Positions 50,640-63,167 of a stretch of DNA of 64,000 bases are shown piece by piece. The stretch covers positions 62,001 to 126,000 of the forward strand of contig JARUPY010000555.1 in NCBI GenBank assembly GCA_029817715.1, read 5' to 3'. The notes under the pieces were generated by a model, which saw only the letters and a program-made list of their open reading frames with translations, did not search any database and was not told the origin of the DNA. Each line of letters begins with the position of its first letter. Positions within the stretch are counted from its first letter, which is position 1. Source of the DNA: Melastoma dodecandrum (lineage: Eukaryota; Streptophyta; Magnoliopsida; Myrtales; Melastomataceae). A program made the position numbers and the translations under genes.

Positions 50640-51500
50640 TTCCCTTCGTCAGGCTCGTGAAAATGAAATCAGCATTAGCAGCTTCAGAATCATTTTCCCA
50701 ATCACTATCAGGCTCCACAAAGAGCAAAGCATGCATGAGAAGCTTTCGGGAGCGGTTCCTCCTGACAAACAAAAATAAACTGATATCTGAGCTTTCGCCG
50801 CTTCAAGGACCAGTCTATTATCGCAGTCAGAAACCGAAATAGTTGAGCCCTGGAGGTAGTGAATGAACTCTTGGGGCACGAACGAAGCCCTGCTTGAAAT
50901 CACTTCTTCTGGGACATCCTCGTTATCTGAATCCTTATCTGAACCATCATTGAATATCCAAAACGGGTGTCCAACAACCATGTAAATTTGTTTCGGCATG
51001 CATCTACACGTAAGCTTATACTTAAGTAGCGGAAATCGACACTTCCTCTAGTGCGCAGACAACTGGTTTTTCGAAACTTTGGTATCGCTTCACTTTGCTA
51101 ATTGTGGGAAACTTTCCCAAAAGGGTTTCATGCCAAGCGCATCGTGCCATGCAAATAATTTATTGCCGAAGCATATCACCAAATAGCTGTCAATCTCGAA
51201 ACAGTCATCACCTTTAGTTATCACGTAGAATCTGCGATTACCTTACCGCGTCCAGGGTTAGCCTAAAACTTTTCAACAGACAAGATCGGAGATACTGACT
51301 AGATCAGAGATACTCACATGCCGTCGATCCCATAGTTTCCCACATCGCCTCCTGGTATGTCTCTGTTGGAGTCATTGAGCACCAGTTTATCTTTGATCAG
51401 TAGCAGCATCTGGTCTCCTCTTCCCTCAGAAGATGTACCTCCACCAAAATGAATGTATTTCTCATAATCCACTTCCATACACCCTGCAGGAAAAAATCAT
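50640..51500 (-). pseudogene. Decayed tandem copy of the neighbouring PWWP gene
   Basis: On the minus strand the region reads, with stops and frameshifts, blocks parallel to the intact gene at 52657-53883: ISDLV, then DSYLVICFGN, GMKPFWESFPQLAK, KYKLTCRCMPKQI, SFVPQEFIHYL and SDCDNRLVLEAAKAQIS. In the intact gene the matching blocks are VSDLV, DVYLVVCFGD, CIKPFWENFSRLAE, KYTLTCSCMPKQI, SFVPQELVNYL and SGCDNRLVPEVMIAQLS. The PWWP core itself is disrupted, and the C-terminal RRM-like part is not seen here. The order and orientation match a tandem duplication followed by decay. Confidence 0.85.
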
Positions 51501-52656
51501 TGGCTCAACATGGCAGTCCTATCATCAGCTGTAACCCAAGAGAACTCAAAGAAACAAGAGCCTGCACGTGTAAACCCGAGTAATGATCGATGGGAGAGAA
51601 ACACGCTACTGGCTGGTTGTGATCTGCCTGCATTAGGAAGCACTGGGTGCATGCTGTTTATAGTGGACTAAGGCAACGATCATGCATATTGTGATTAATA
51701 CGGTTCTCATTGTTTTAAGCACAAACAAAAGACCAGGTTAATGACAGCAAAAAATGTTGCTTTTTGCTCGAAACGACCATGGAAGTATTTTCCGTAAATG
51801 AAAAGTAAAGCACAGACCAGATGAGATTTTAGATGCCATTAATTTGAAACCTTAACAATGCAGGAATATCCCTTCACAACCTCTTATGGCCATTCCACTT
51901 TTCGGTATTAATGGTCCGCCTTCGGATTTTTACCATAAACATCATAACGCTGTAAGTCATGACATGATAGAGATTCCCTTGTTTAATTGCTGATGATTTT
52001 TGTTTCTGAATTAGTAAACAAGAAATGAAATGCATAGAATGGTTCTATAGAGGTTCACTCGTTTGGAATGATTTGAAAAATGATGCTGGGGCTCTGTGTA
52101 TAGTATAGAAGACCATCTGAGATCGTTTCATCCATGTATCACGGCTACATGTGGTTTTACGTGTTCCGTCGGAGAGTGTTGAGGTGGTTACAACCATGGA
52201 GTCTCCTTACCTGTGTGAATTACATTTCCGAGATCCCAGCTTCGAGTTGATTCAAACGAGGAATTTGCCAATGCTCATACAGAGGCCAAGCAGTGTAAAG
52301 GGACACTCGAATGATATCCTTCAAATGGTATGGGATCCATTTCCAGTTGCTAGGACTGACCTTTGAGCAGTATGGTATGCCTTCGAAAACTGCTCCTTAA
52401 AATTGAGGTTCTTTCCTACGCAAGATTTTGAGTTCACACAAGAGTCACGGGGCTCAAAATAGGAGAATGATAAAAGTTTCTCAAATCCGGAGATTTCACG
52501 ACACACGACCTTTATCCGTTAACTAATTAATGGCTATACTTAAATATAAGGACTGACGGACAGGCTGCAAAGCTATTGTCGAAATCAAAGAGTTCTGTCC
52601 AAAACATAGAAGTCACTTTCCCAGACAGATTGGTCGAAAAACCGAGGCGAAACATT

Positions 52657-53883
52657 TCACCTTTGCCTCTTCCTTCCACGTGAACTCTTCACAGGCTTCA
52701 AACGCAGAGGCTTGAGCTTAAAGCTGACGACCGATGGTAGGGTCCCCCTAACGATACCAAAGGCAGCTTCAGCAGCCGAACGTTCCAGGAAGACTATCCT
52801 GGCCGCTGTGCTCTTTGGATAGAGCTTTGTTTCCGATTCTATCAGTTGTCCAAATTGGCCGAAGGTCTCGTGCAGCCTGGTCTCTGAGGGTACCGTATTC
52901 CAATCTGTGAAGAACATGTGAAGGCTAAAAGCATACTTCTTCTCCTCCGACTCAGTGACACAGGTACCTAGGCTTGCTGCTGAGATAATGGGAGTGGAAA
53001 TGTCGCCGGGATATTTGGAATCAATAAGGACTTTGCCATATGCTGCGCATCCAGCCTCAAACCAGGTATTCTGGCTCACTGGAAATGAACCACCACTGGC
53101 GCTTATATCCTGCCCGTAAAAATCCATAATATCATTGCTGTTTTGAACGGATCTTACTGAAAAGATATCGGAGGAATCACCGTCTAGAGCTAAGAAGGAA
53201 GAATATCTGGGAAGTTCATGCGAGTGGGTCCTCCAGCAAAAGAAGGCTGATAACTGAGCTATCATCACTTCGGGAACCAGTCTGTTATCACAGCCAGATG
53301 CTGCAACAGACGATGCTCGGAGATAGTTGACAAGTTCCTGAGGCACGAAAGAAGATGTGCTCAAGACGACTTCTTGTTTATCATCGCTGCCCAATCCCCC
53401 AAACGGACGTCCAACATCCACACAGATCTGTTTTGGCATGCAACTGCAGGTAAGGGTGTATTTTATTCGTCTGGATACTTCCTCAAGAGCGCAATCAACA
53501 GCTTGTCCAAAAATTTCTGTGTCACTCTGTTCTGCCAGTCGTGAGAAGTTTTCCCAGAAGGGTTTAATGCACGCCACACCACGCCACCTAGCCGAGCCAT
53601 CTCCAAAGCACACTACCAAATAGACATCACTGTTGAAAGACTCGTCTCTGTCAGATAGCATCATTGAATCACCGATTACCTTTCCTGGCCACCAGGGTTG
53701 GCCTATGTCCTTGCACCAGACAAGATCAGATACTGCGACACGCCGATCAATCCAGGACGATGTTTGATCAACCACAAGTTTCTCATCGTTCTTTGTCAGA
53801 GTATGGTGTCCTGTTTCCAAGGATGACATACCGGCATTGCTGGAAACACATCTACTGAAATCATACGATTTTCCAGCATCCAT
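52657..53883 (-). CDS. PWWP-domain chromatin-associated protein
   Basis: A single-exon frame of 408 residues from the ATG at 53883; the frame extends ten codons further upstream to 53913. The PWWP domain begins near residue 48 with VAVSDLVWCKDIGQPWWPGKV (core PWWP at 63-66) and continues through DVYLVVCFGDGSARW to about 110. PWWP modules read methylated histone tails and bind DNA (family knowledge). An RRM-like segment near the C-terminus (about 315-395: LHETFGQFGQLIE, AARIVFLERSAAEAAFGIV) resembles that of Arabidopsis PDP-type PWWP proteins, partners of Polycomb regulators. The basic tail ends RGRKRQR. It is shorter than most PDP proteins, so an upstream coding exon could be missing. A broken copy lies downstream at 50640-51500. 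Confidence 0.8.
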   Translation of the reverse strand: MDAGKSYDFSRCVSSNAGMSSLETGHHTLTKNDEKLVVDQTSSWIDRRVAVSDLVWCKDIGQPWWPGKVIGDSMMLSDRDESFNSDVYLVVCFGDGSARWRGVACIKPFWENFSRLAEQSDTEIFGQAVDCALEEVSRRIKYTLTCSCMPKQICVDVGRPFGGLGSDDKQEVVLSTSSFVPQELVNYLRASSVAASGCDNRLVPEVMIAQLSAFFCWRTHSHELPRYSSFLALDGDSSDIFSVRSVQNSNDIMDFYGQDISASGGSFPVSQNTWFEAGCAAYGKVLIDSKYPGDISTPIISAASLGTCVTESEEKKYAFSLHMFFTDWNTVPSETRLHETFGQFGQLIESETKLYPKSTAARIVFLERSAAEAAFGIVRGTLPSVVSFKLKPLRLKPVKSSRGRKRQR

Positions 53884-54792
53884 TCTGTAAGACCTGCGTG
53901 ATGAGAATGTCAAAAGCTTTACACAACAACCAGAAGATCCTATGAAGAGGGCATTTCATTGAGAACATTCCGCGATGCCTCAAAAGTAAGAGCATTTACC
54001 ATGTGATTATCATTGACAGGAAAAACGTGTGCTTTGGCCCTCACAATTTGCATAATATCAAGCATCCTGTCCATGCTTTTGACACTGCCTTTTTGGCCAA
54101 ATACATGCACGCAGCAATTAATGCTGTTCGCCAAGCTTTTCAAGTAAAAATAAAACACCATAACAAAATGACAACAAAAAATCCAACTCGTTTTCTTTCG
54201 AATGCGAGACTGCATTAACTCAGGATTCCTGGTTTTGGCCGGTGATGAGGTTTACGTTTGTGCCAAACAGACTCAACGGGGAGCCTTTGCAGAAGTTTTT
54301 TGATTGGTACCATTGCAGAAGTTGCCATGAAATGAAAGACAGCAGCAGGTAATGAGAAAGAATAAAAAGGATTGAGAAATCCAAATTTTTCCCATAATCC
54401 CAGCCTCATTAGGCAGGAATATCCCTCCACCCCCCTCCTTAGGCAATTTGACCCCGCTTGGCATTTGCAGTTGCAGAGGACACAGAACATGCAAATTGTC
54501 CTGGAAATAGTTTTCCGCCTACTCTCACGAATCTGAAGAACGAAGCAGTGATCTGCAGCTTATTTGCTTGCTGCATATTTCAATTTCCATCTCACAAAAA
54601 CCGAAGGAACCAGATATACTCCAGTTGTATTGCTTCCATGACAGGTAACAGAAGTCAATGATTATCCTTTAGGGGATTCGTAAGTCCACCAAAATTTGTC
54701 GTCGTCCACCTTAATGTATGTCTAATCGAGTGGAAGCGTAAGCAACTTCAACGATAATGGACAGATATTCAGTAACAAAGGGGAAATAATTA
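53884..54792. other. Gap between PWWP gene and receptor kinase
   Basis: No convincing coding sequence. It should contain the PWWP gene's promoter and 5' UTR (left) and the receptor-kinase 3' UTR (right). Short open frames on both strands lack family motifs. Confidence 0.4.
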
Positions 54793-57700
54793 CTATCTCG
54801 CAGTTGGTTGTGTGATAGTATCATCGATGGTGACATAGTTCTCGCTCCCTGGAACATCAAATGCATTCATGTTGACGGACGAGTGAAAAGAGTTCCTCGA
54901 CATGTCCGAAAGACCCTCCCTTGTTGTCAAGGCTTCTCTTTCAATTATCAACGCATCTTGAATCTCTTTTAGGACTTCAGATATCGAAGGCCGCATATAC
55001 CCGTGGGGTTGGACACACATCAGAGCTTTTTCCGCAATCTTCCACATTGTCTGAATGTCATACTCGTCCCTTAAGTTGGGATCGAGAATCCCTTGAATGT
55101 CCCCACTCACAATGTGTAATTTCGCCTGCAAAGTGTGATGAGATCGTGATTCCAGATGATACACAAGTACAATAGAATTCGAACTGTAATGACATTCTTT
55201 TAGATCTGTCAAATGCAGGTCAGGAAATTCGTCCAATCAATTACTCACCCACTGCACTATGTTCCGACAGTTAGCACCGAAGCTTTCGTTTGAAATAGCT
55301 TCACGTCCGGACATCAGTTCCAAAAGAATTACACCAAAACTGTAGACATCACTTTTATCAGTTAACTGCTGAGATATATAGTACCTGCAGGTATATAAGT
55401 GATAAGATTAGTCAAAAGCCAATCATGTCAGACAAACATATTAATCGAACCAGAAAAGAGCCATACTCAGGATCAAGATATCCAACAGTTCCCCGAACAA
55501 TACTTGATACGTGGAAGACACCATCAACTGTAGATTTTGAGAGACCAAAATCAGAAACTTTAGCTCTCATATTGTGGTCGAGAAGAATGTTGTTGGTCTT
55601 CAAGTCTCTGTGTATGATGGTTGGAATGCATCCAGTATGAAGGTACTCAATTCCTGCATGGAGACAAAAATACAATTGCTATAACTGAACCATTTCTAGG
55701 CACTAGCTCCAGAACTGGAATTGAAATGTAAAATTCTAACCCGCTCCTCACACCCACCTCTTGCAGCATCTTCGGCAATCTCGAGACGCTTGATCCAATT
55801 GATACTGATATCACGCGTCATTGGTCCTGGTAATTTCCCGCAAGAGTTGGATTAACTCATTAAAGAGAAAACAGGAAACTTTAAATTTCACGCACAAAAT
55901 GCTTACCATAAAGATGTTCTTTAAGAGTCCCATTATGCATAAATTCATAAACCAGAATATTTCTCCCCTGTTCTTGGCAATATCCAAGGAATTGAACCAA
56001 GTTTCTGTGATGTATCCTTGAAAGAAGAGTCACCTAGAACAGAAAAGGAATTCCTCATCCCAACTGTCAAAAGAGGTTTTATTTTTTCCAGCATATGCCA
56101 CCTTTCTCCTAAAACTTCCAGAGGCTTGTAACAAACATAACCAAAACGATAATGCCCAGGAGAATAAAACATTTAAGAATGCTGCTGTGAGAAAGAAGCT
56201 ATATTGAGAAAAATGCTAAAAGGTTCCCGGTGTTTACAGGGAACTCACCTCATTTGTAAATTCTCGCTTGCCCTGATAAGAATCATTAGTTAGCACCTTC
56301 ACTGCGATTTCTTTCTCATCTCTCAATCGTCCATAGTATACAACTCCAAATCCACCAGAACCAATTTTCTTCTCAAAATGTCTCGTGGCTTCATCAATTT
56401 CAGCTAGCATGAAGCAATGAGCAACTTCTGCAGGAGCGTCACTTAATGAAGATACCAGGCGTTGAGAGGGAAATGTGTGCACATGTTCATCTGGCAAATG
56501 CACCGAAGGAATATTAGAATGACTACTAATCAGTAATGCGCAATACAGGTTATTTACGCATAAGTACCATGATGTGACTTCCTCCACTCCGTTTTTACTA
56601 GCCAGCATGATACAGCTATAGCTATCAGGACAACCGCGGCCCCAACTGATGTACCGATAATTATCTTAGTACGGTTACCCTCTTTTGCACCTTCATGAAG
56701 ATTAATATTCCCAGTATAACTGTCACAAAGTTGAGATTGAAGTCAGCTTGAAATAAAAAGAACAAATTTGAGCAAATGGACGGCTCTGATTTAAAATAAT
56801 AACATTGCACCCACTTTAGCATAACCTTCTTGCTGAGAAGACCGTGTGGCACTGTGCCTGATAATGTATTATTTTGCACGTACCTGCATAATTTAATGCA
56901 GATTGCAGCTAGATCAGTCAACAGTACGAGGTTATGTATACAAACATGATTGTGTGGGCATGCTCTTGGAGGAGAGAGAACGATTTCAGCAAAAGTAAAT
57001 GATTATCCATAAAAATTCGTGAATACTCACAGTTCCTTCAAGTTCGGCAAGCTTGTCAATGAAGAAGGTAGTGCGCCAGTCAGATGATTGTTCTCAAGGT
57101 GACTGCACCATGAATAAGCTAATATATAATAACCTTACGTACGTAAGAACCATCATTAATCATGACGGGAGGGAGGAGATAATTTGCACATCTTACATGA
57201 TCTTCAAGTTCACACATGGAGTAAAATCGGGTATGGAACCTGTCAGTGAATTCCCATCAAGCCATCTTCCAAAAAAAAAACCAGTGAGATCAGATCAGAA
57301 CTCCCAGCAGATGTTTGAGTTAGTGAACATGACTTCAAGCTATGAGCTTACATTTCGACTAAGCCGCTTAACTTTACAATGTCTGAAGGAATATTTCCAG
57401 TCAAGTTCTTCTTGGACAATAGCCATATGTAGAAGATGCTCTCAGCAACAGATATATTCATAAAATGAGGCTCATGCGTCAAAAATTAAAATGAACTGCT
57501 TACAGCGCAGTTATTAAAGGAGGCGCATCCGAGCTGCAATGCACCCAAGACCATGGAACAGGCAGACATGGATCCCCACCTTCCACCGCCCATGTTGCAA
57601 GCGTCAAGGATGAAGCTATAGCAGTCATGGTTTCACCTACAGTTGTGGCCCCACATTATTCCGTAAAAACATTGTGCTATGTTAATGGAAACAGCTGACA

Positions 57701-59439
57701 AAGGATGGTGCTTGAAAGAACAGAAGTCAGGAGGAAGTTCTTTGGAAAATGGTTACCATCGAGGGAGCCCCCTATTCTCTTTACATAACGATTTATCTCC
57801 ATGGCATTCAACAGTGGGCCCTTAGAAGAATCAAAAGTCCTTCCAAACTTGAAAGACAAAACGAATGGGAGAGTAATATTGAAAAATCCTGGCTCATAGA
57901 GGCGATATTTTCCCCAAGCATTTTCCATTATATTCACAACGTCTTTGCTGATGTCTGGTGATTGAGGAAGTAATAGCTTAAACTTTCTAGTCTCATCAGC
58001 AGCCAAATCTCCGATCTCTGCAAAGTACGTGTATGCCCACCCAGGACCAGGAAATCCATCCAAATTCAATCGGTAAGTTAACGACCCATTGGTTCCTTCC
58101 ACAGCAGTTTGCATGACCTTTTGAGGAGGTCTTTCGTCGTGGTTAACATCGATTGAATGTGAGGTTGAAACTTTCTTGGTCCCCGCGGCCACATCCACAA
58201 GATAATTTGCCTTTCTTAAGGAATCGGATTCCCAAATCCGATCAAACGTATCATCGGGATACCTGGGAGAGAGAAGCAACATTAACATCGAGGAAACACA
58301 ATAAAAGAAGCATGACATCGAACTCAACACAAACGACATGAAAAGCACTCAGCATGGAACACCCTAAAATGATACCTAAGAATGAAAAATTTGCAAGGGT
58401 TTGCAAACTTGCTATGATAACTTGTATAATTGGCATTGTGAACTCACCTCACAGGGGATTCACTCTCTGCTCCAAAGTTTATCCTGGCAGACACAGTAAG
58501 AAAGAAATCCTCTTCGAAATTGGTATAGTACATTGAGCCGTTAAACTGTCGTAGCTCAAGGGTGGATATGAAAGGCTTGCCCGTGGTAGCATTGGATAAG
58601 CACACACTCACAGTAGGATCAGAAGCCAGAAATATCAGCTCCAAAACTTCTACCGTGTCGGCGTCGGAGATAACAATAGTCGACCAGTAAGTTGGTCCAA
58701 GAGAAATGTCGAACTTTGGATACACATTGCTGTTGTCAAAGTTTCCGTACAAGAACGTCGCCCGTATGAGGTACCTCGTCCTGGCCGTCACATTAAGAGA
58801 GTAACAGTACTTCCTGTTATCCTCTGGGAAGTGTCTAAGGGTCGTGTACTGCTTCCGGGTTTCATTCGCCACAGAAATTTGAGCCGTTTCTCCAAAGGGG
58901 AACTGTGTATCAGGTGTCCAGATGAGGCCAATCTCGTCAGTGAAATTTTGGCTACCTCCACAGTCTAAGCTGAGAAATCCTGTTCCAGGAACACAACTCG
59001 ACAACTCTTAACAGATTCATCAAATGCCCCATCCGCTTCGGAGAAATTCCCGGGACTAAACTATCCCAAAGCATGAAGGAACGAAAATTTCAAGTTCCCC
59101 CGAAATATCCGGCAATAAAGAAGTAATCATTTCAGCAAGAAACATTTACTATTCCAATTAAATGCATACAACCAACTCACTGAACTTACACTCTCCACAA
59201 TCCAACCTCAGAGCAAAAACAGTAATCAGGAAACGAGTTAACAGACGCCCACAAAAGAAAAAAGACGACGTTTTGAATCCCACAACAGTCAGTAACGAGC
59301 TGAGCAAAAAGGAGGGATCTTGAAACAAACCCGGCATCTGAGCAGCAGCGTAGTAAGGTAGAAGCAACCCAACGGCGAAGAAGACGCTGATGAAGACGGA
59401 GGAGGAGAAGGAGAAGGAGAAGGAATCTCCCAGACCCAT
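54793..59439 (-). CDS. Malectin-like/LRR receptor kinase (At1g67720 type)
   Basis: A plasma-membrane receptor-like kinase with unknown ligand. The 59439 start gives a signal peptide (residues about 1-33) ending AAAQMPG, which splices to [13 protein letters not shown]. Early exons, minus strand: 59439-59331, 58979-58448, 58262-57757, 57636-57504. The malectin-like domain spans about 37-380. Short LRR exons follow ([48 protein letters not shown]) at about 57416-56819. A TM segment ([18 protein letters not shown]) is encoded near 56650-56600. The kinase runs from about 56420 to 54980 with [29 protein letters not shown] (RD kinase), DFGLSK and [10 protein letters not shown]. The protein ends ITQPTAR. 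Many introns; I did not fix every junction. Confidence 0.9.
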
Positions 59440-60757
59440 CTCTTCCTTTCCTTTCCTTCCCTTCCCCTTCCCTCTCCTGAACAGCAAACTTTGCCAAAAC
59501 TAAACAGGGGCGGCGGTGTTAGTGCAAAGCAGCTGCCCTTTGCGTTCTCTACCAACTGCAGCGGCTTGAGTGTAACAACGGGAGGGGAGACAGCGTGGGA
59601 ATGGTATTAAGGAAGAAAACGCGGTGAGAAAAGCGAGCGGGGGAGAAAAGGGGGGAAAGGGCCTCTGCTTTATTGGAAAGAAGGGAAGAACGACGAAGTT
59701 GGAAGTGGGGGATGACTGTTTTAGCTCTGTTGTTGTGGGAACGCCTCCCCTTTGACGTCACCGAGTTTAAGGTTGTCCTCAAAATTAAATGTCTGCCGTT
59801 GTGCAGAAATTATGCACAAATAAGATCGCTGGGCAGGTGATGACGAAATTATGTTACTAGTCCAAGTCATGAAACAGGTTTGGTGATTAAGCACGTTATC
59901 TCCTTTCAACTGATAACAGCAGCAGCGGTCGCCCCACGTTTGTGCCGCGTTCCACTCGGGGGCCGTCGTGGTGGTCCAGTCAGTTCGACGTCGCGGACAC
60001 GTTCCTCCCTCCAGCTCTTTCAGTAAATTTCATTGACCCGAAAGCAAGCGCCCGGCGAGCCCAATAAAAGCTGCCCTACATATAATCTCAACGAGAACGT
60101 TTTAAAAGTTTATTTGAATTGTTGGAGCAACTTCTTTTTCTTTGTCAAATGAAGTAAGAAGATGCTCTCTATTGCTCATTGTTCTGTACTCCTCCTCATG
60201 ATTAAAGCTAATCCAAACTTTTCGATAATTCGGACAACTCGACATTATTATTAAAATTATTATTATTATGACAAATTCTTTGACGTTATCTCTCTAACGG
60301 TTGTTGTATTTGTCAGGTGGTCAACTCCTAACACAACAAAATAGAACCAACAGAGTAGGAGGAGTCAATCTTGGACCATCCCAATTGGGATAACAATTAT
60401 TTATTTAAAAAAAAACATATTTTACGTGCTTGATGGGATTCGTGCGCTTTGTAAATGGGCTGGGCCATGACCACGTCCAAACATTTTCCATCACTTACAT
60501 TGAACCGAACAAATTAATCCATCCAAACACCTTCCATATTGACTGGACCCACTAAATAACGAACGCTATTACTATTATCGGAGGATCCTACCATATTAGT
60601 ATTGTGGACCTGAAGGGAATAATAATACCCTTTTAAAAGTTGAAGGTGAGAACTAGGCTGGACTCGGAGCTTGCGGTGTCCCTGTTGCTTTTCTCCTTTT
60701 CGTTTTGTGCTTAGTTATTGGTTTTTGGTTGCTGAAACTTAAATTGTGGATGAGCAT
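59440..60757. other. Intergenic region
   Basis: Contains the receptor-kinase promoter and leader on the left. No gene or clear repeat was recognised between about 59600 and 60757. Confidence 0.4.
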
Positions 60758-61560
60758 AGTGTTCTCGGGATAATATTAGGAGGTGGTGCCGGTACTCGTC
60801 TACATCCGCTCGCCAAGAAGAGAACCAAGCCTGTAATTCCCTTCGGAGCAAATTACAGGCCGATTGATATTCTATTCAACAACTTTTTGAACAGCAACGT
60901 ATCAAATAGCGTATGCCAGTAACACGAGTGTTTACGAGAATGAAGGTTTTGTTGAGGAGCTTGCTGCGCAGTAAAGTCCCGAGAACCCAAACTGGCTTCA
61001 GGTAATCGGTACTGTCTGAATTATGATCTTTGAACGAGAAAAATGTCTGAAGCCTCAGTCTCGTTTTTGTGTCAATGTTGGCTAAAATTCTGACGGCTGG
61101 TCTGCCTGATTCAATAATTTATATTGGATATAAGGATCTAAATTATCTTCGGCTGTGGATATCTGCTGTAAATCTTGTTTCTTTCGAGAAATTTGAATCT
61201 GGATAACGTTTGTCATATCCCCAGGGCACAACAGATGCGACGATTCAGTACTTGTTGTTTGAAGAGCACGATGTTCTGGAATTCCTTATTCGTGCTGGGG
61301 ACCATCTGTATTGGATGGACTATGAGCGGTTTATTCAAGCTCATAGGGAATAAACTGATGCTGATATCACTGTGGCTGCTCTTCCTATGGATGAAAAAAG
61401 CGCTACTGAATTCAGATTGATGAGGATAGACGAAGAAGGCAGCAGCTGAAGGCAATGAAGGTCAATATACCCAGCTGCCTCTCTTCTTCCGTCCGTTGCA
61501 GGTTGATACCCCCTCCCCCATGTCGGGCCTTGATTATGATAGGGCGAAGGAGATGAATTT
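60758..61560 (+). pseudogene. AGPase small-subunit (APS) pseudogene
   Basis: Fragments of ADP-glucose pyrophosphorylase small subunit, the first committed enzyme of plastid starch synthesis. I see the catalytic start [19 protein letters not shown], then [16 protein letters not shown] and a stop. A separate block reads YENEGFVEELAAQ-stop-SPENPNWLQ at about 60939-61001. An intron-like gap with GT-AG ends follows to about 61224. After it come [39 protein letters not shown], an in-frame TAA, TDADITVAALPMDEK, KAMKV and LDYDRAKEMNF. Stops, deletions and the missing C-terminal beta-helix half rule out a working enzyme. Retained intron-like DNA suggests a DNA-level copy rather than a retrocopy. Confidence 0.88.
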
Positions 61561-61794
61561 TCTTTTTTAATAAACCAAAAACAGTCCCTAAGCTATCTTT
61601 TATTTATTTTCTCTCAAATTTCTCGAATTGAAACGATGTCGCATAGTTCCTAGTTCTCTATTTCATCTCCCGGCACGGTCGGTCAGTAGGGTTTTAAAAC
61701 TCCTCCCCCCCCCTTGGAACTCAAAAGCCTCATCCTGCGTTTACAAAGTCAAGGTTTTCCAGTCTTCGTCGTCGGAGGTTGTCGTGGGCGAAGG

Positions 61795-62593
61795 ATGAGC
61801 AGATCGGGGCAGCCTCCGGATCTCAAGAAGTGAGATTTTTTTATTTCCCCTTTTCCTACTTCTTCCTCTCGCCGATTCCACCATCTCTCACCCTACCCGT
61901 CTTAATTTTGTCTTTCTGTGTGTGTTCTTCTAGGTACATGGACAAGAAGCTCCAGAGTACGTCATTGCCGCCTCCTTTATTTTTGAGTCGTTCAATCTTT
62001 CGCGTGTTCCGCGGTTTGAACCCTAACCCTAGGGTTATATTTATGGACTGCCGGTGAATGAAGCCGAGACTTTGGGAGTTATGGGGTTTAAGTGCGTGTT
62101 GTCGTGTCAGTTTCTGGTAGTTGTTTACCTGGAATATCACTGACTTTTGATAGGCCCTGTTGAGCTTAAACCCCGGTAAGGGGCGTCGTCCCAACATAGC
62201 ATTAGCATGTTGGGTTTGGTGTTTGGAGCCCTGTTTTTAAGAAGCGACTGCATTTCAATCAGTGTGAATCTGCAGCTTGATTTTGGTTTGCCATGACGGT
62301 TCTCGTCGTGTTTGTGCAGTTAAGCTCAATGCTAATAGGATGGTCGTGGGAACTCTTCGTGGTTTCGACCAGTTCATGAATCTCGTGATTGACAACACCG
62401 TCGAAGTCAATGGGAATGAGAAAACTGACATTGGAATGGTGGTAGGTTTCCATTCCTATTGGCATTACCTCCCCTTCTGTGACATGCTTTTACTGGAATG
62501 ACTTCTGAGTGACCCTGGATAATTTGCTTGCAGGTTATTCGAGGAAACAGCGTGGTTACTGTGGAAGCCCTTGAACCAGTGAACAGAGGATAG
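61795..62593 (+). CDS. SNRPG: Small nuclear ribonucleoprotein G (SmG)
   Basis: A core Sm-ring protein of spliceosomal snRNPs. Exons are 61795-61829, 61934-61956 (23 nt microexon), 62320-62441 and 62534-62593, joining to 240 nt for 79 residues, the normal SmG length. The Sm1 motif spans KLNANRMVVGTLRGFDQFMN and Sm2 contains GMVVIRGNSVVTVEALEPV. It starts MSRSGQPPDLKKYMDKKLQ and ends VNRG. LSm7 is a close relative, but the residues match SmG. Intron 1 holds a telomere-like AACCCTAACCCTAGGGTT motif at about 62019-62036. Confidence 0.95.
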
Positions 62594-63167
62594 GGGATCG
62601 GATAACTAGCTGCTGCTCAAATTAATTGAGTATATGGGGGGTACTCCATTTAGTAGGCACCTAGATGAACCAACCCTCTATGTTTCGGAATGTAATGGCC
62701 TTTTGAGATGGTGGAGAAGGATTGGCCTTGTGCTTCTGGATGTATGGCCTTTTAAGATTGCGTAAAATGTCTGATATTTTCTGACATGTTTGTGTTGCTG
62801 TTATGCATATTCCATTGCTCTTTACTTTTTCGAGACAAGCCTCCCCTGTGCAGCGGCCCCCTCTTTAACCTTATGAGATAGTTTCCTGGGAAGTTGGTTG
62901 CCATATTTGTGTCGCGGGGTGCGCCGAAGTACATTTATTTTCATATTGTTATTTGAGGTCTCGACCCTTTTACATTGAGAATAAATAATGTTTCTTTACA
63001 GAGACGGTGGCATGTATGTATCTATATACGTAATAACAATCACACGCAGACTTACCTCTCGATAACTGCGGACTGCAAAAGGCTGTATGCCTATGAGCAC
63101 TCGCGATAAGAATGAAGGAACGGAAAAAAAATTATCTCATGGCTGTGGCAAGGGCCAGCCGGGTTTA
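62594..63167. other. Convergent 3' flanks of SmG and MUN/DUF810 genes
   Basis: A 574 bp gap between two convergent genes, expected to hold both 3' UTRs. No other feature was seen. Confidence 0.5.

Noticed and set aside
52151..52366. Plus-strand frame of 71 codons near the PWWP gene
   Set aside because: Reads fairly smoothly, but there is no recognisable motif or gene structure; not enough to call.
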